DNA of 64,000 nt. Origin: an uncultured Subdoligranulum sp. Lineage in GTDB: Bacteria; Bacillota; Clostridia; Oscillospirales; Ruminococcaceae. Shown here in pieces: positions 1 to 7,802 of this stretch (the stretch's first letter is position 1; the number at the start of each line of letters is the position of its first letter). Where the stretch lies: the NCBI RefSeq assembly GCF_963931595.1, contig NZ_OZ007030.1, positions 2,596,481 to 2,660,480 on the forward strand, in the 5' to 3' direction. The notes under the pieces were generated by a model. That model was not told the DNA's origin, made no database searches, and worked only from the letters and a program-made list of their open reading frames with translations. A program made the translations under genes and the position numbers.

Positions 1-887
1 ACCTTGAAGGTAGCGCCGTCAATCCAGCCGCTGTCGTAGCCCACCTTCACCAGGTCAGCCACATCGTAGGATTTCTCGGTATCCTCCGTCACGTTCTTCT
101 CGGTGTAGACGCAGTCCCCCGTGAAGGAGAGGGTGGTCCAGTCAAAGTTCCCCAGCTGCAGCCCGTACACCATGGTCACGTCGCCCACGCCGGGCTTCAT
201 GCCCGCCACATGGGGGTCGCTGGCGTAGCTGCGGTTGGCCAGCACGCAGTCCATGGAGAAATCGCTGCCCGGCTGCACGTCGGCCACCGACCAGCTGCCG
301 TCGTCGGGGGCAAAGGCAAGCTGCATCACAATGGTGCCGTGGGTGGTGAACCAGCCGTCCCGCTGCCCTTCCACGTCCAGCGGCACGCTGAGCATGGGCT
401 GGGTGGGATCGGGGTCCACACGGGTGGCCTCCCCCACCGTGAAGCCGATATCCAGCATCAGGGGATTCTTGCTGTCCAGCAGGCCGTCCTGGCACAGCCC
501 CATCATGGTGAAGCACTGGCCCCGGTCGGCGTCAAACAGCGCCGTCACATCCTCCGCCGTGGGCAGCGCCTTGGGCTCCACCGCGGTGGGGGTCTCCTCG
601 TACACGTCGAGGAGTATCCATTCCCGCTGCTCCGGGAAGTACCGCGTGCCGATGCGCATCTCACTGGTGAAGGTGGCATAGTCGTTCTCGTACTCCACGG
701 TGGCGGTGACGGTGTCGTCGTTGTCCTCCACCTGGTGGCTGCTCACCGTCACCGAGGTGAAGGTGACCGAGGTTCTGTCCTCCGCCAGCAGGGCGGTCAG
801 TGTGTTCTCCGGGCATTCCTTGGACCCGCAGGCCGTCAGGAACAGGGCCAGCAAAAACGCCGGCAGCAAACAGGCGATCCGTTTCAT
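1..887 (-). CDS. Putative lipoprotein (3' end outside window)
   Basis: The frame is open from the ATG at 887 to the window edge, giving about 295 residues with no stop, so the C-terminus is missing. The N-terminus is a typical lipoprotein signal: MKR, a Leu/Ala-rich hydrophobic stretch, then the lipobox LTAC with Cys at residue 20, so the mature protein should be lipid-anchored outside the membrane. A strong AGGAGGAAGC ribosome site precedes the ATG. The mature part is acidic, rich in Thr/Val beta-type segments (a TSVTVSSHQVEDNDD region, then YENDYATFTSEM), and repeats phrases such as LLDVYEE, as in cell-surface proteins. I recognise no enzymatic domain. Function unknown. Confidence 0.8.
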   Translation of the reverse strand, partial: MKRIACLLPAFLLALFLTACGSKECPENTLTALLAEDRTSVTFTSVTVSSHQVEDNDDTVTATVEYENDYATFTSEMRIGTRYFPEQREWILLDVYEETPTAVEPKALPTAEDVTALFDADRGQCFTMMGLCQDGLLDSKNPLMLDIGFTVGEATRVDPDPTQPMLSVPLDVEGQRDGWFTTHGTIVMQLAFAPDDGSWSVADVQPGSDFSMDCVLANRSYASDPHVAGMKPGVGDVTMVYGLQLGNFDWTTLSFTGDCVYTEKNVTEDTEKSYDVADLVKVGYDSGWIDGATFK

Positions 888-1007
888 CTTGCTTCCTCCT
901 TTACAGACAGATGGTTTCTGCCTGTATGGTAGCATACGGCGCGGACGGTTTCCACCGGCTGCGCAAAACTGGTCGCCTGCTGCGCAAAAATGACCGTGCC
1001 CGGCATT

Positions 1008-1148
1008 TCAGTTTTGCGGCGCGGACTTTTCCCCCTCCGGGAAGATGATCCTGAAGACAAAGAAGAAGATCCCCATGGCGACGCCGCCGGTGATGAAGGT
1101 GACGAGGATGTTGTAGACCGCCGGGGCCACGAAGGATGGATCGGTTCA
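1008..1148 (-). pseudogene. C-terminal fragment of a small membrane protein
   Basis: One minus-strand frame reads VAPAVYNILVTFITGGVAM, then IFFFVFRIIFPEGEKSA and a stop at 1008. That is one clear transmembrane helix with a short charged tail. The frame is closed upstream by TGA at 1146-1148 and has no ATG; a GTG at 1130 lacks a ribosome site. The upstream boundary falls within about 20 bases of the repeat element at 1166, so I read this as the tail of a gene whose 5' part was removed when the repeat junction formed. A 40-residue GTG-started peptide is possible but less likely. Confidence 0.4.
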
Positions 1149-1165
1149 TCGTACACCTCGTTTAC

Positions 1166-1400
1166 AAATAAAAAGAGCAACCTCTTTTCAGATGCTGCTC
1201 GCTGCGGCCGGGCGGATTCGAACCTCTGGCCCTTGGAGTCGGAAAACTGTGACAGACAGGCAAATAGCATGAACCAGCGCCGGAAACTGTGTAGTGTGCA
1301 CAACTTCCGGCGCTGTTTGTGGTGGTTATAAAAGAATGTTGGGACGTACAAACGACACACGGAACCGGCTGGGAGGAAGGAGTGGTCAGAGGGTGGTCAA
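1166..1400. repeat. Hairpin repeat, copy 1, joined to tRNA 3'-end fragment
   Basis: Left part (1166-1240), read on the minus strand, is a degenerate tRNA 3' end (GGTTCGAATCC followed by a CGGCCGC acceptor strand) plus a decayed terminator stem. From about 1235 it continues into the repeat shared with copies at 6431, 11285, 21833 and 37499: GGAAAACTGTGACAG, a hairpin at 1275-1315 (AGCGCCGGAAACTGTG / CACAACTTCCGGCGCT), ACACGGAACCGGCTGGGA, and a terminal GTGGTCAGAGGGTGGTCAA. No ORF of its own. Confidence 0.75.
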
Positions 1401-1432
1401 GCCGTCCCTATTGGGTCGCCTTTTTACTGTAA

Positions 1433-1641
1433 ACTTTTCACGCCCCGCACGGGGGCGACCCATCGGCAGCTGACGGCTGGACCGGGCGAATCTATTTCAA
1501 TTCACGCCCCTGCGTGGGGGCGACATCCTTGCCGTTGTGGATTGTAACCGTATAAGTATTTCAATTCACACCCCCGCGTGGGGGGCGACACATCCCCGAT
1601 GCCGAGTATTACTCCGCCAACTGATTTCAATTCACGCCCCT
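1433..1641. CRISPR. Degenerate type I-C CRISPR array remnant
   Basis: Four repeat units: a decayed one at 1433-1459, two good ones at 1494-1524 and 1558-1589, and one truncated at 1624-1641. Each good unit starts ATTTCAATTCAC, has a GC-rich palindrome (GCCCCTGCGTGGGGGC) and ends GCGAC; read on the minus strand this is the type I-C form GTCGC...GTGAATTGAAAT. Spacers are 34, 33 and 34 nt (1460-1493, 1525-1557, 1590-1623) and are unlike each other. The last repeat is cut after CACGCCCCT and continues directly into a cas4 remnant. No cas1/cas2 or leader remains, so the array should be unable to acquire spacers. Confidence 0.9.
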
Positions 1642-1758
1642 GGCGGTGTCGGCGCTTTCGACCCAAACCCGTTCATTGAGCAAAAGGGCGGCGCGCCGCG
1701 GTCAGTAATTCAGCTGGGACAGCCAGGAGAGGGGCAGGTAGTCCCTGTCGTCACCCAA
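1642..1758 (-). pseudogene. cas4: cas4 (type I-C) 5' remnant with nonsense codon
   Basis: Starting at a TTG (1758) that overlaps the end of the cas7 remnant, the frame reads MGDDRDYLPLSWLSQLNY, a TGA (1702-1704), then PRRAALLLNERVWVESADTA. This matches the Cas4 N-terminus, where the first iron-sulfur cysteine sits in the YCPRR motif; here that Cys codon is TGA. The frame stops matching at 1642, where the CRISPR repeat begins. Cas4 is the RecB-like nuclease that helps select type I-C spacers, encoded right after cas7. Only about 39 codons remain, so this is a dead fragment. Confidence 0.75.
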
Positions 1759-2345
1759 GGCGGAACCAGTCCTCTCCGGCGGGCAGTTCACCCCAGCTGA
1801 CCTGTGCATAGGGATCGCTCAGGAAACCCAGTTCCACACCGGCGGGCAGGCGGCTGGCGTCGACGGTGGCATCGTAATCCCGGTACCGGCGGGGGAACTG
1901 CACCCCGGGCTTTTTCTGCAGGTGGACCAGCTCAAACAGCTTGTGCGCCGGGGCACAGCCCAGCTTGGCCTGGCGGACGCGCTGCGCCGCGTCGGTATCG
2001 GTGCCGACGTGCTTGAAGATGATCAGCGGCGACACCACCGCCATCTCCCCTTTGCTGGCCGAGTGGTCGTGCTCATACATATTCAGGATCGCCTCGAACA
2101 GCGCCTTGAGGTCGGCTTCGTCAAAGCCGGTCTCGGCAGCCAGGTTGGCGCTGATAAAGCCCCGCACTTCATACAGGCCGAAGGGGATCAGCTGCTTGCA
2201 GCCCATGGTGCGCAGCTTGTCCTCCGGGGTTTCGGCCTCCTTCTTCAGGTAATCTTCGACGGTTCCCTCCTTGATGGGGTCGGCCACCGCCACCCGGGTG
2301 ATGGCAATGTCCATGGGCAGCACCGGGTCCAGGCTTTGGGTGTGT
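1751..2345 (-). pseudogene. cas7: cas7c/csd2 C-terminal remnant fused to jetC
   Basis: The frame reads SLDPVLPMDIAITRVAVADP, then EGTVEDYLKKEAETPEDKLRT, TGFDEADLKALFEAILNMYEHDHSA and APAHKLFELVHLQKK to a stop at 1751. These are hallmark blocks of Cas7 of type I-C (Csd2), the backbone subunit that coats the crRNA. About 198 residues remain of a usual ~285, so the N-terminal third is gone. Upstream the DNA becomes the 5' part of jetC in a different frame, so a deletion joined two unrelated defence operons. A start at the internal ATG (2314, MDIAITR) could give a truncated product, but with cas5, cas8 and cas3 absent it should do nothing. Confidence 0.85.
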
Positions 2346-2709
2346 CGTTATCGGAATACACATCAAAGCAGCAGCCGGCCGTAAAGTACCGGCTCTTTTC
2401 TTCGTCATAAAATTCCAGCACCACATAGCTGGTAAACCGATCGTTGCGCAGGTAGGTAAAACCGCCCGCTTCATCGTCCGACAGTTCTCCCCGCAGATAA
2501 CCGATCAGTGTGCGCCGGGATTTTCCGTTGGCCGATTTGTTGAAGAAACCTCCGCTTGTATCCGACAGCAGCACCAGCTGCAGGGCATCGATAATGGTGG
2601 ACTTGCCTGTGCCGTTTTTCCCCGTCAGGAAGGTCAGGGTATCAAACTCGATGACTTCTTTCTGAAAAAAGTACCAGTTGACCAGCAGCATCCGCTTCAG
2701 TCGTTTCAT
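2340..2709 (-). pseudogene. jetC: jetC (Wadjet SMC-like ATPase) 5' fragment
   Basis: ATG at 2709 overlaps the jetB stop as ATGA. The protein begins MKRLKRMLLVNWYFFQKEVI and carries the Walker A motif GKNGTGKST at residues 30-38, as in the MukB-like head of JetC, which drives loop extrusion on plasmid DNA in Wadjet. After about 123 residues (…CCFDVYSDNDTPK) homology stops and the sequence turns into the cas7 remnant in another frame. The coiled coil, ABC signature and Walker B halves (normally ~1000 more residues) and the jetD nuclease gene are missing. The locus cannot make a working Wadjet complex. Confidence 0.85.
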
Positions 2710-3368
2710 AGGGATTCCTCCCCTTCCTCGTTTGTTGCCTCTTGGTCACTTGCCTCTTGCTGAGACTGTTTGCGCATATCCTGCAACTGCCGGATCATGG
2801 CGTCAATTTCACTGTTGGGCAGAAAAAACAGAATGGTCGGGTAGATCAGCAGCTTGTTGCCGTCCGTTTTCCATCCTCCGTCGATTTTGGCGATCACCTG
2901 ATACCGGGCCAGGGTCTTCTGGGCTTCCAGCCGGTCCTTGGCTGTGGAACGGCCGTCTTTCAGCAGCCCAAAGGCGTTCATCTTGTGGATGACGGCAAAG
3001 GTATCGGTGCGCACATCATGATGCAATTCCACCTGTTGCCGGTTTTCCTCATAAATCAGGCGAAGCATATACAGAAACATCGTGGTGAAGGCACTGAACC
3101 GGGCCCGGTTGCTCCCCTGCTGATTGCGCAGATAGATCACCCCATATTCATCGTCCCGGTACAGGTCCCACCCCGCCAGGGAAAAGTATCCCTGCAAAAT
3201 GGTGAAAAAGCGCCGCGCCGTACGATAATCACTGTTCAGATCCATCATTTTTTTCTGATCATCGTAGACGTTGCGCAACAAATAGGTGCGGGAGAGCAGC
3301 GCATTGGCAAGGCGGCGGAACTCTGATTTTTCCGTTGCATTCAATGCTTCATATTCTTCCATCCACAT
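2706..3368 (-). CDS. jetB: JetB, Wadjet kleisin-associated subunit (DUF4194)
   Basis: 220 residues, start ATG overlapping the jetA stop as TGATG. The sequence (EFRRLANALLSRTYLLRNVYD, SAFTTMFLYMLRLIYEEN, VIHKMNAFGLLKDGRS, LLIYPTILFFLPNSEIDAM) fits the winged-helix DUF4194 family, the MukE-like KITE subunit of Wadjet. It would bridge the JetA kleisin and JetC heads. The gene is intact, with an acidic C-terminal tail (QEASDQEATNEEGEESL). Its partner jetC is truncated downstream, so it is probably an orphan under decay. Assignment rests on order (jetA-jetB-jetC with overlaps), size and motif impression. Confidence 0.8.
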   Translation of the reverse strand: MWMEEYEALNATEKSEFRRLANALLSRTYLLRNVYDDQKKMMDLNSDYRTARRFFTILQGYFSLAGWDLYRDDEYGVIYLRNQQGSNRARFSAFTTMFLYMLRLIYEENRQQVELHHDVRTDTFAVIHKMNAFGLLKDGRSTAKDRLEAQKTLARYQVIAKIDGGWKTDGNKLLIYPTILFFLPNSEIDAMIRQLQDMRKQSQQEASDQEATNEEGEESL

Positions 3369-4795
3369 CAGAGTTCCTCCTTTTCCGCCTTTTTGGTGGT
3401 TCCTCTCCGGTTGATCCGCATATGAGGAATACGATATCCATTGTTCTCGGTCTCTCCCGGCAAAAATTCCACCGAAAACGGTGCATTGCGATCGGTCGAG
3501 CGCACCGCGGCCATCAGAAGCCAGACAAACTGGTCATCCTGTTCCAGTGTCAGTTCCTCACTGGTTACCATCTCCCGGTCCTCCAACATATGTGCAAGAT
3601 ACTGCCACGCCCGGGCAATGGAGTACCGCCGGCTCCGGTCCGCTTGGAAGGTTTGCAGCAATTCCCGTTCTTCTTCCGGGGAGGGGTCCTGCACAAGCCG
3701 GTCCGGAGCTCCACTTCTCCGGCTGCGCACGGTAGGATGCCACAGAGAACCGCCATCGGCAAAGGCTTGATTCTCACATTGGATTCTCTTTTGCATCCAG
3801 TCCAGCATCGCTTCCCGCTGTTTTCCTGCAGTCGTTTCGGACAAGGTCCGCAGCAGTTCGGTGAGTTTGCCCGCAATGCTGTGGTCTGCCGACATACGGT
3901 ACTTGATGCTGTCCACCGATTCCCGTGTATAGGCCCGGTGTTTGCGGTCGATCTGCCGCAAAATATCCTCTACATTGGAATAGCTGCTCAGCAGTTCCTG
4001 TATGTAGCCATCCAGCGTTCGGCGTGCCTCTGCCGGATCCTCGTCCGGGTGGAGTTGCACCATCCGGCCCACCGCACGCTCCATGATCTCATCATCCACC
4101 AGCAGGGCGTTGAGGATATCCAGGATGGGCTGCCGGTAATGGGGCAAGGAATCCATCGTCTTGATGGGATGATAGATCCTGTCCAGCATTCCCTTGTATT
4201 CATCATAGTAGTCGTGCAGCAACTGGTTCACGTCCACAGCCTGCCCGATGATCTGATGATAGTATCGGATATTATGGTAAAGGCTTTTTAAATCCTGCAA
4301 GAGCTCGGTTGTATTTCTTCGGGCGGTCAGCAAAGCCTCATACATACGGTCGGATTTTTCTTCGTAGGCCTGCTTCAATCCGCTGTAAGTGGAAAACACC
4401 AGCGAATTGTACTCTTTCGTCTCGGATTGCTCCAACTCCAGCAAAAGGCGGATCATCTGATCGGCATAATCCCGCGGCGCAATGACTTCCTCAAAGGTGC
4501 CGTCCCGATATTCGGTATCCAGCCACCCGGCACGTTTGAGCCGATGGATAATCCACCGGACCTTTCCGTTGGGTTGCCGGATCAACCGCTGTTCTTCCTC
4601 ATCCAGAGTGTCCTCCGCCGTCAGCTCCATATCGGACAGTGTATCGCCCAACGCGATACAATAATCCTCTACCGGAATATTCAGGTCATATTCCAATAGA
4701 TGATGCAGCGTAACCAGCGCAGTCCAATACAGTTCCCGGTTGGGAGAGGCCAAGATGGAAAAGAAACTTGCCGGAATTTTTTCAAACAGCTTCAT
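3368..4795 (-). CDS. jetA: JetA, Wadjet kleisin-like subunit (DUF5716 type)
   Basis: 475 residues, first gene of the truncated jetABC operon. N-terminus MKLFEKIPASFFSILASPNRELYW with helical segments, a long alpha-helical middle (SGLKQAYEEKSDRMYEALLTARR) and a C-terminal region with FVWLLMAAVRSTDR and IPHMRINRRG. This fits the JetA family formerly DUF5716, a MukF-like kleisin that closes the SMC ring. A weak AAAGGGAT ribosome site lies just before ATG at 4795. The gene appears full length without frameshift. Type differs from the complete Wadjet at 13392-21320, whose JetA is of the DUF2397/TIGR02677 family, so the two are not a recent duplication. Confidence 0.82.
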   Translation of the reverse strand: MKLFEKIPASFFSILASPNRELYWTALVTLHHLLEYDLNIPVEDYCIALGDTLSDMELTAEDTLDEEEQRLIRQPNGKVRWIIHRLKRAGWLDTEYRDGTFEEVIAPRDYADQMIRLLLELEQSETKEYNSLVFSTYSGLKQAYEEKSDRMYEALLTARRNTTELLQDLKSLYHNIRYYHQIIGQAVDVNQLLHDYYDEYKGMLDRIYHPIKTMDSLPHYRQPILDILNALLVDDEIMERAVGRMVQLHPDEDPAEARRTLDGYIQELLSSYSNVEDILRQIDRKHRAYTRESVDSIKYRMSADHSIAGKLTELLRTLSETTAGKQREAMLDWMQKRIQCENQAFADGGSLWHPTVRSRRSGAPDRLVQDPSPEEERELLQTFQADRSRRYSIARAWQYLAHMLEDREMVTSEELTLEQDDQFVWLLMAAVRSTDRNAPFSVEFLPGETENNGYRIPHMRINRRGTTKKAEKEEL

Positions 4796-4865
4796 ATCCC
4801 TTTATCCTTTTATGCGCCATTCTACAGTTTTTTGATTTATTACCAGTGTATCATTTGTATTGTAC

Positions 4866-4913
4866 AATAAAAAGGCCCTTTTGCTTGTCATGCAAAAGGT
4901 CGTGCAAAAGGCC
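4866..4913 (-). terminator. Intrinsic terminator after DUF188 gene
   Basis: On the minus strand GGCCTTTTGC pairs with GCAAAAGGGCC across a ~19-nt loop and is followed by TTTTTATTG. It lies 40 bases past the DUF188 stop and should separate that gene from jetA. Confidence 0.7.
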
Positions 4914-4954
4914 GAATATAGAGCCTTGTTTTTGTGGAAGATGTCTTGCTATTT

Positions 4955-5389
4955 TCAATTATTTATGAGATTCTCCAGCGCTCTGGCAAACGCCTCGTCC
5001 TGCTCCCGCGTACGTTTGGCTGGCCCTTTCGGGTGCTTGCCGGCACGGAGGAGCTTTTTGTTTTCATGCCGACGGGCCAGCAGACCGTCAATGTTCCGGG
5101 CCGTGTACTCCAGCCCGTTCTGGTTGAGCACCCTGGCCCGCCGGGCCAGGCACATACTGGCAAGCCCATAGTCCTGGGTGATGACAATATCCCCCGGCTG
5201 CACCCGGTTGACCAGGGCAAAGTCCACGCTATCAGCTCCCTTGTCAAAGACCTGCGTCTCAGCACCCTCCCGCTGGATGCGATGGGCCGTATCACAGAGG
5301 ATTTTCACCGGCACGCCATGGACCTGGCCAATTCGCACCGTCAGGTCCACCACCGGGCAGCCGTCTGCGTCAATCAAAATCGTTGGCAT
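4955..5389 (-). CDS. YaiI/YqxD family DUF188 protein (UPF0178)
   Basis: 144 residues starting MPTILIDADGCPVVDLTVRI, the diagnostic N-terminus of the DUF188/UPF0178 family, with the later blocks DIVITQDYGLASMCLARRA and RARVLNQNGLEYT. The Asp residues in DADGCP and TQDYGLA resemble a PIN-like metal site, and a nuclease role has been proposed for the family but is not established here. The C-terminal GKHPKGPAKRTREQDEAFARALENLI is also typical. I chose ATG 5389 because AAAGGAC precedes it; the frame extends further upstream without any conserved sequence. Chromosomal gene, flanked on the right by a long gene-free stretch. Confidence 0.9.
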   Translation of the reverse strand: MPTILIDADGCPVVDLTVRIGQVHGVPVKILCDTAHRIQREGAETQVFDKGADSVDFALVNRVQPGDIVITQDYGLASMCLARRARVLNQNGLEYTARNIDGLLARRHENKKLLRAGKHPKGPAKRTREQDEAFARALENLINN

Positions 5390-5929
5390 CCTGGTGTCCT
5401 TTCCGCCGCCGCTTACTCGCGGCTTTTTGTTTGTATTATAGCAGTTCTGTGTCTTTCTTCTCCGTTTTTTCAAAAAATGCGCGGAATATGGCAAAAGGTG
5501 CAGGGTTTGCCTGCCATGATGATAGCGTAAAAAGAGAGAGAAATGCCCTTTCAGTGGCATCCTGATCGGGAAGAGGAGATTTTCAACAGTTTGGATAAAT
5601 GCAGATTAAAATTACGTTTCGTTATAATTGTATCATGACAGGAAAAGCCGATGCGAGCGCACACCTTTGACATGCCTGAAGAACCCCCGGCGCTGTATCA
5701 GTCCCTATAATATACGGCAAAACCGATGCCTCCTGAAAGCTGCATATCTAAAACGTTTCTCCCACAGTTTGTCCGGCGCACTCACAGTGAGGATTTTCAT
5801 AAAGGAGGAAATCCTCACTGCCGGTTATCCCGACCAACCTTTAGCTGTGTATCCGATTCTACACAAAAGCGGTGTCTGTCGTTGCTCTTGCCCGACTTTT
5901 TTGTTACACTGAGGTCGGAGGTGTTTGTT
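5390..5929. other. Intergenic, with a hairpin enclosing an SD-like sequence
   Basis: No convincing gene. A 13-bp-stem hairpin at 5784-5820 (CAGTGAGGATTTTC / GAAATCCTCACTG) holds AAAGGAGG in its loop and stem edge, but no start codon follows at a usable distance. TATAAT boxes occur at 5623 and 5708 without good -35 partners at the right spacing. The leftward half is the upstream region of the DUF188 gene. Confidence 0.45.
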
Positions 5930-6199
5930 ATGGAGTTTTGCAAAGAACCGGGCCGGATTTTTGCCACGGATGAAACGGGAAAACTGCTGGCAGAAGTAAC
6001 CTTCCCGGAACAGGAGGGCATTGCTGTCATCAACCATACCTTTGTGGACGGTTCTCTGCGGGGACAGGGGGTTGCCGGACAGCTTCTGCGCGCCGTGGCC
6101 GATACCCTGCGCCAGGACGGCCGCAAGGCCAGGGCCACCTGTTCCTACGCCATACACTGGTTTGAGACTCATCCCGAGGAGCAGGATCTGTTGGGGTAA
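5930..6199 (+). CDS. Small GNAT-like N-acetyltransferase (COG2388 type)
   Basis: 89 residues from ATG 5930, with GGAGGT 11 bases upstream. The sequence FATDETGKLLAEVTFPEQEG, INHTFVDGSLRGQGVAGQLL, ARATCSYAIHWFETHPEEQDLL is the short GNAT variant typified by YjdJ/Yidj-like proteins. The RGQGVAGQLL block is the acetyl-CoA pyrophosphate-binding loop (R/Q-x-x-G-x-A/G). Substrate is unknown. It ends exactly before a cluster of hairpin repeats. Family assignment is firm; the role is not. Confidence 0.88.
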   Translation: MEFCKEPGRIFATDETGKLLAEVTFPEQEGIAVINHTFVDGSLRGQGVAGQLLRAVADTLRQDGRKARATCSYAIHWFETHPEEQDLLG

Positions 6200-6228
6200 G
6201 CCCGTCTGTACAGATGTTTCTTGCTGCG

Positions 6229-6306
6229 GCCGGGGGGATTCGCCGAGCCGCGCCTTAAAAACAGTCCACAGGACTGTTTTTGCCCGCCGGGACGCAAGCG
6301 GCGGGC
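6229..6306. repeat. Paired hairpins with tRNA T-arm-like remnant
   Basis: GCGGCCGGGGGGATTCG at 6232-6248 repeats the tRNA-3'-end motif of copies 1 and 2. It is followed by a perfect 11-bp hairpin AAAAACAGTCC-ACA-GGACTGTTTTT (6257-6281), which can end transcription from either side, and by GCCCGCCG/CGGCGGGC (6282-6306). It may act as the terminator of the GNAT gene. Confidence 0.6.
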
Positions 6307-6360
6307 ACAGGCTGTTCGAATCCGCCCCTTGCAGCATCGTGCACAATTTCATACAAAATA

Positions 6361-6593
6361 AAAAGAGCAGCATCTTTTCAGATGCTGCTCTTGGTGCGGC
6401 CGGGGGGATTCGAACCTCTGGCCTTTGGAGTCGGAGAGCTGTGACATTTGGCGATATCCAATGATACAGCGCGGGAATTTGTGCGGGTTGCACAACTTCC
6501 GGCGCTGGTTTGCGTGTGGAATAAACAATGCTGGATCGTAAAATTCACTCATCAAAACAGTTGGAAAAAGAAAAGTGGTCAAATGGTGGTCAG
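6361..6593. repeat. Hairpin repeat, copy 2, joined to tRNA 3' end and terminator
   Basis: On the minus strand 6391-6445 reads CTCTCCGACTCCAAAGGCC, AGAGGTTCGAATCC, CCCCGGCCGCACCA, which is the T-arm, acceptor strand and CCA end of a tRNA. It is followed by a perfect terminator GAGCAGCATC-TTTTCA-type stem (6365-6390) with a U tract. The 5' half of the tRNA is absent: at about 6431 the sequence switches to the repeat core GTCGGAGAGCTGTGAC seen in the other copies. The rest of this copy is the most diverged (hairpin 6468-6507, terminal GGTCAAATGGTGGTCA at 6576-6592). Confidence 0.7.
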
Positions 6594-6749
6594 CCAACCG
6601 TCACGCGTTGCAAGCTTACAGACTCGCCTTAAGCGGTTGATTCAGAAAGGTGGCCACACAGTAAAATGCTTGGCTTGCGGGGGGGATGACTTGCTCACTG
6701 GGCAGAGCAAAGGCTCCAACGTGGGTTTGAAAGTCACGGGAAATGGGGA

Positions 6750-7802
6750 TCAGGATTCTTCATTGTTGTGCCGCTCCGCTTCTTTCTCCAAGGTAAGGAA
6801 GCGGTCAAAGTCGCTTTCAAACAGCCTGTCCTGCACGACTCGGTACTTCTCGAACTCGCTCTCCGCAAACGCCTTGGCGATTTCATGGGTCACGCGGCCG
6901 GTATCGTGGAGGATCTCGTGTTCATTGAACTCCAGAAAACGGTTGAGTCTTTGAGACCAATCCTGCATGGTCATGGGGATATGGCGGCTGGCCTGATATT
7001 CCGCGTAGTCCAAATACATGGTGACGATACGTTCCAGCGCCTGCAACTCCTCTTTGGAGAGGTAGTTTTTGGCAATGGACACATCATACTTCTGAATCTT
7101 CCCATCCGGATACTGCTCCCAGGAGGTCAGACCCATATGGGGTTTTTCTGCATTGGCCCGTTCCATGATCAGTTCCGCCGCTGTGTGGCGGTGGATGGCC
7201 CAATGCAGTTTGTTTTGTACCTCTGCGAAAAACAGGCGCGTGGTCTTAGCTGACTTGTCATAATCCAAGGCGGTGGCATAGATGTCTGTGATCTTCTGGT
7301 AGAACCTGCGCTCAGACATCCGAATCTCCCGGATCTGCTCCAGCAGGTGGTCGAAATATTCCCTGGTGAGAACACTGCCGCCGCTTTTCAGTCGGTCGCT
7401 GTCTATGGCCCAGCCCTGGATCGTATAGTCCTTGACAATACCGTTGGCCCACTTGCGGAACTGGACCGCCCGGTCATTGTTGACTTTGAAGCCTACCGCG
7501 ATGATGGCCTGCAGATTGTAGTGGTTTGTGTTGTACTGCTTTCCGTCTGAGGCAGTTATTAAGTATTTCTTAATAACCGCCTTCTTATCCAGTTCGCCAT
7601 CTTCAAAAATGTTTTTTAGGTGCTGATTGATGGCCGAGACAGAGACATCATAAAGAGTGGCCATCATCTTCTGTGTCAACCAGATATTTTCGTCTTCATA
7701 GCGCATCTCTATGCTATCTGCGCCATCGCCGGTTGCGGCAACGAAGGTCAGGTATTCCGCCGCACTGGAGCGGATCGGATGCTTCGATTCATGGTTTTGC
7801 AT
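6750..7802 (-). CDS. RhuM family protein
   Basis: 350 residues starting at ATG 7802 (MQNHESKHPIR). Blocks DENIWLTQKMMATLYDVSVSAINQHL, YNLQAIIAVGFKVNNDRAVQFRKWA and FYQKITDIYATALDYD are diagnostic of the virulence RhuM family (PF13310). The N-terminal WLTQ…LYDVSVSAINQHLKNIF segment is a helix-turn-helix. RhuM genes sit in pathogenicity and defence islands, often near restriction-modification loci; the molecular role is unknown. It overlaps the end of the DUF6429 gene by 14 bases, so both are probably one transcript. Confidence 0.93.
   Translation of the reverse strand: MQNHESKHPIRSSAAEYLTFVAATGDGADSIEMRYEDENIWLTQKMMATLYDVSVSAINQHLKNIFEDGELDKKAVIKKYLITASDGKQYNTNHYNLQAIIAVGFKVNNDRAVQFRKWANGIVKDYTIQGWAIDSDRLKSGGSVLTREYFDHLLEQIREIRMSERRFYQKITDIYATALDYDKSAKTTRLFFAEVQNKLHWAIHRHTAAELIMERANAEKPHMGLTSWEQYPDGKIQKYDVSIAKNYLSKEELQALERIVTMYLDYAEYQASRHIPMTMQDWSQRLNRFLEFNEHEILHDTGRVTHEIAKAFAESEFEKYRVVQDRLFESDFDRFLTLEKEAERHNNEES

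Noticed and set aside
1702..1704. TGA in cas4 as a selenocysteine codon
   Set aside because: No Sec insertion element was seen and the frame is truncated 20 codons later by a CRISPR repeat; ordinary nonsense decay explains it.
6391..6445. A complete tRNA gene
   Set aside because: Only the T-arm, acceptor 3' strand and CCA are present; no D-arm or anticodon stem can be formed in the adjoining sequence.
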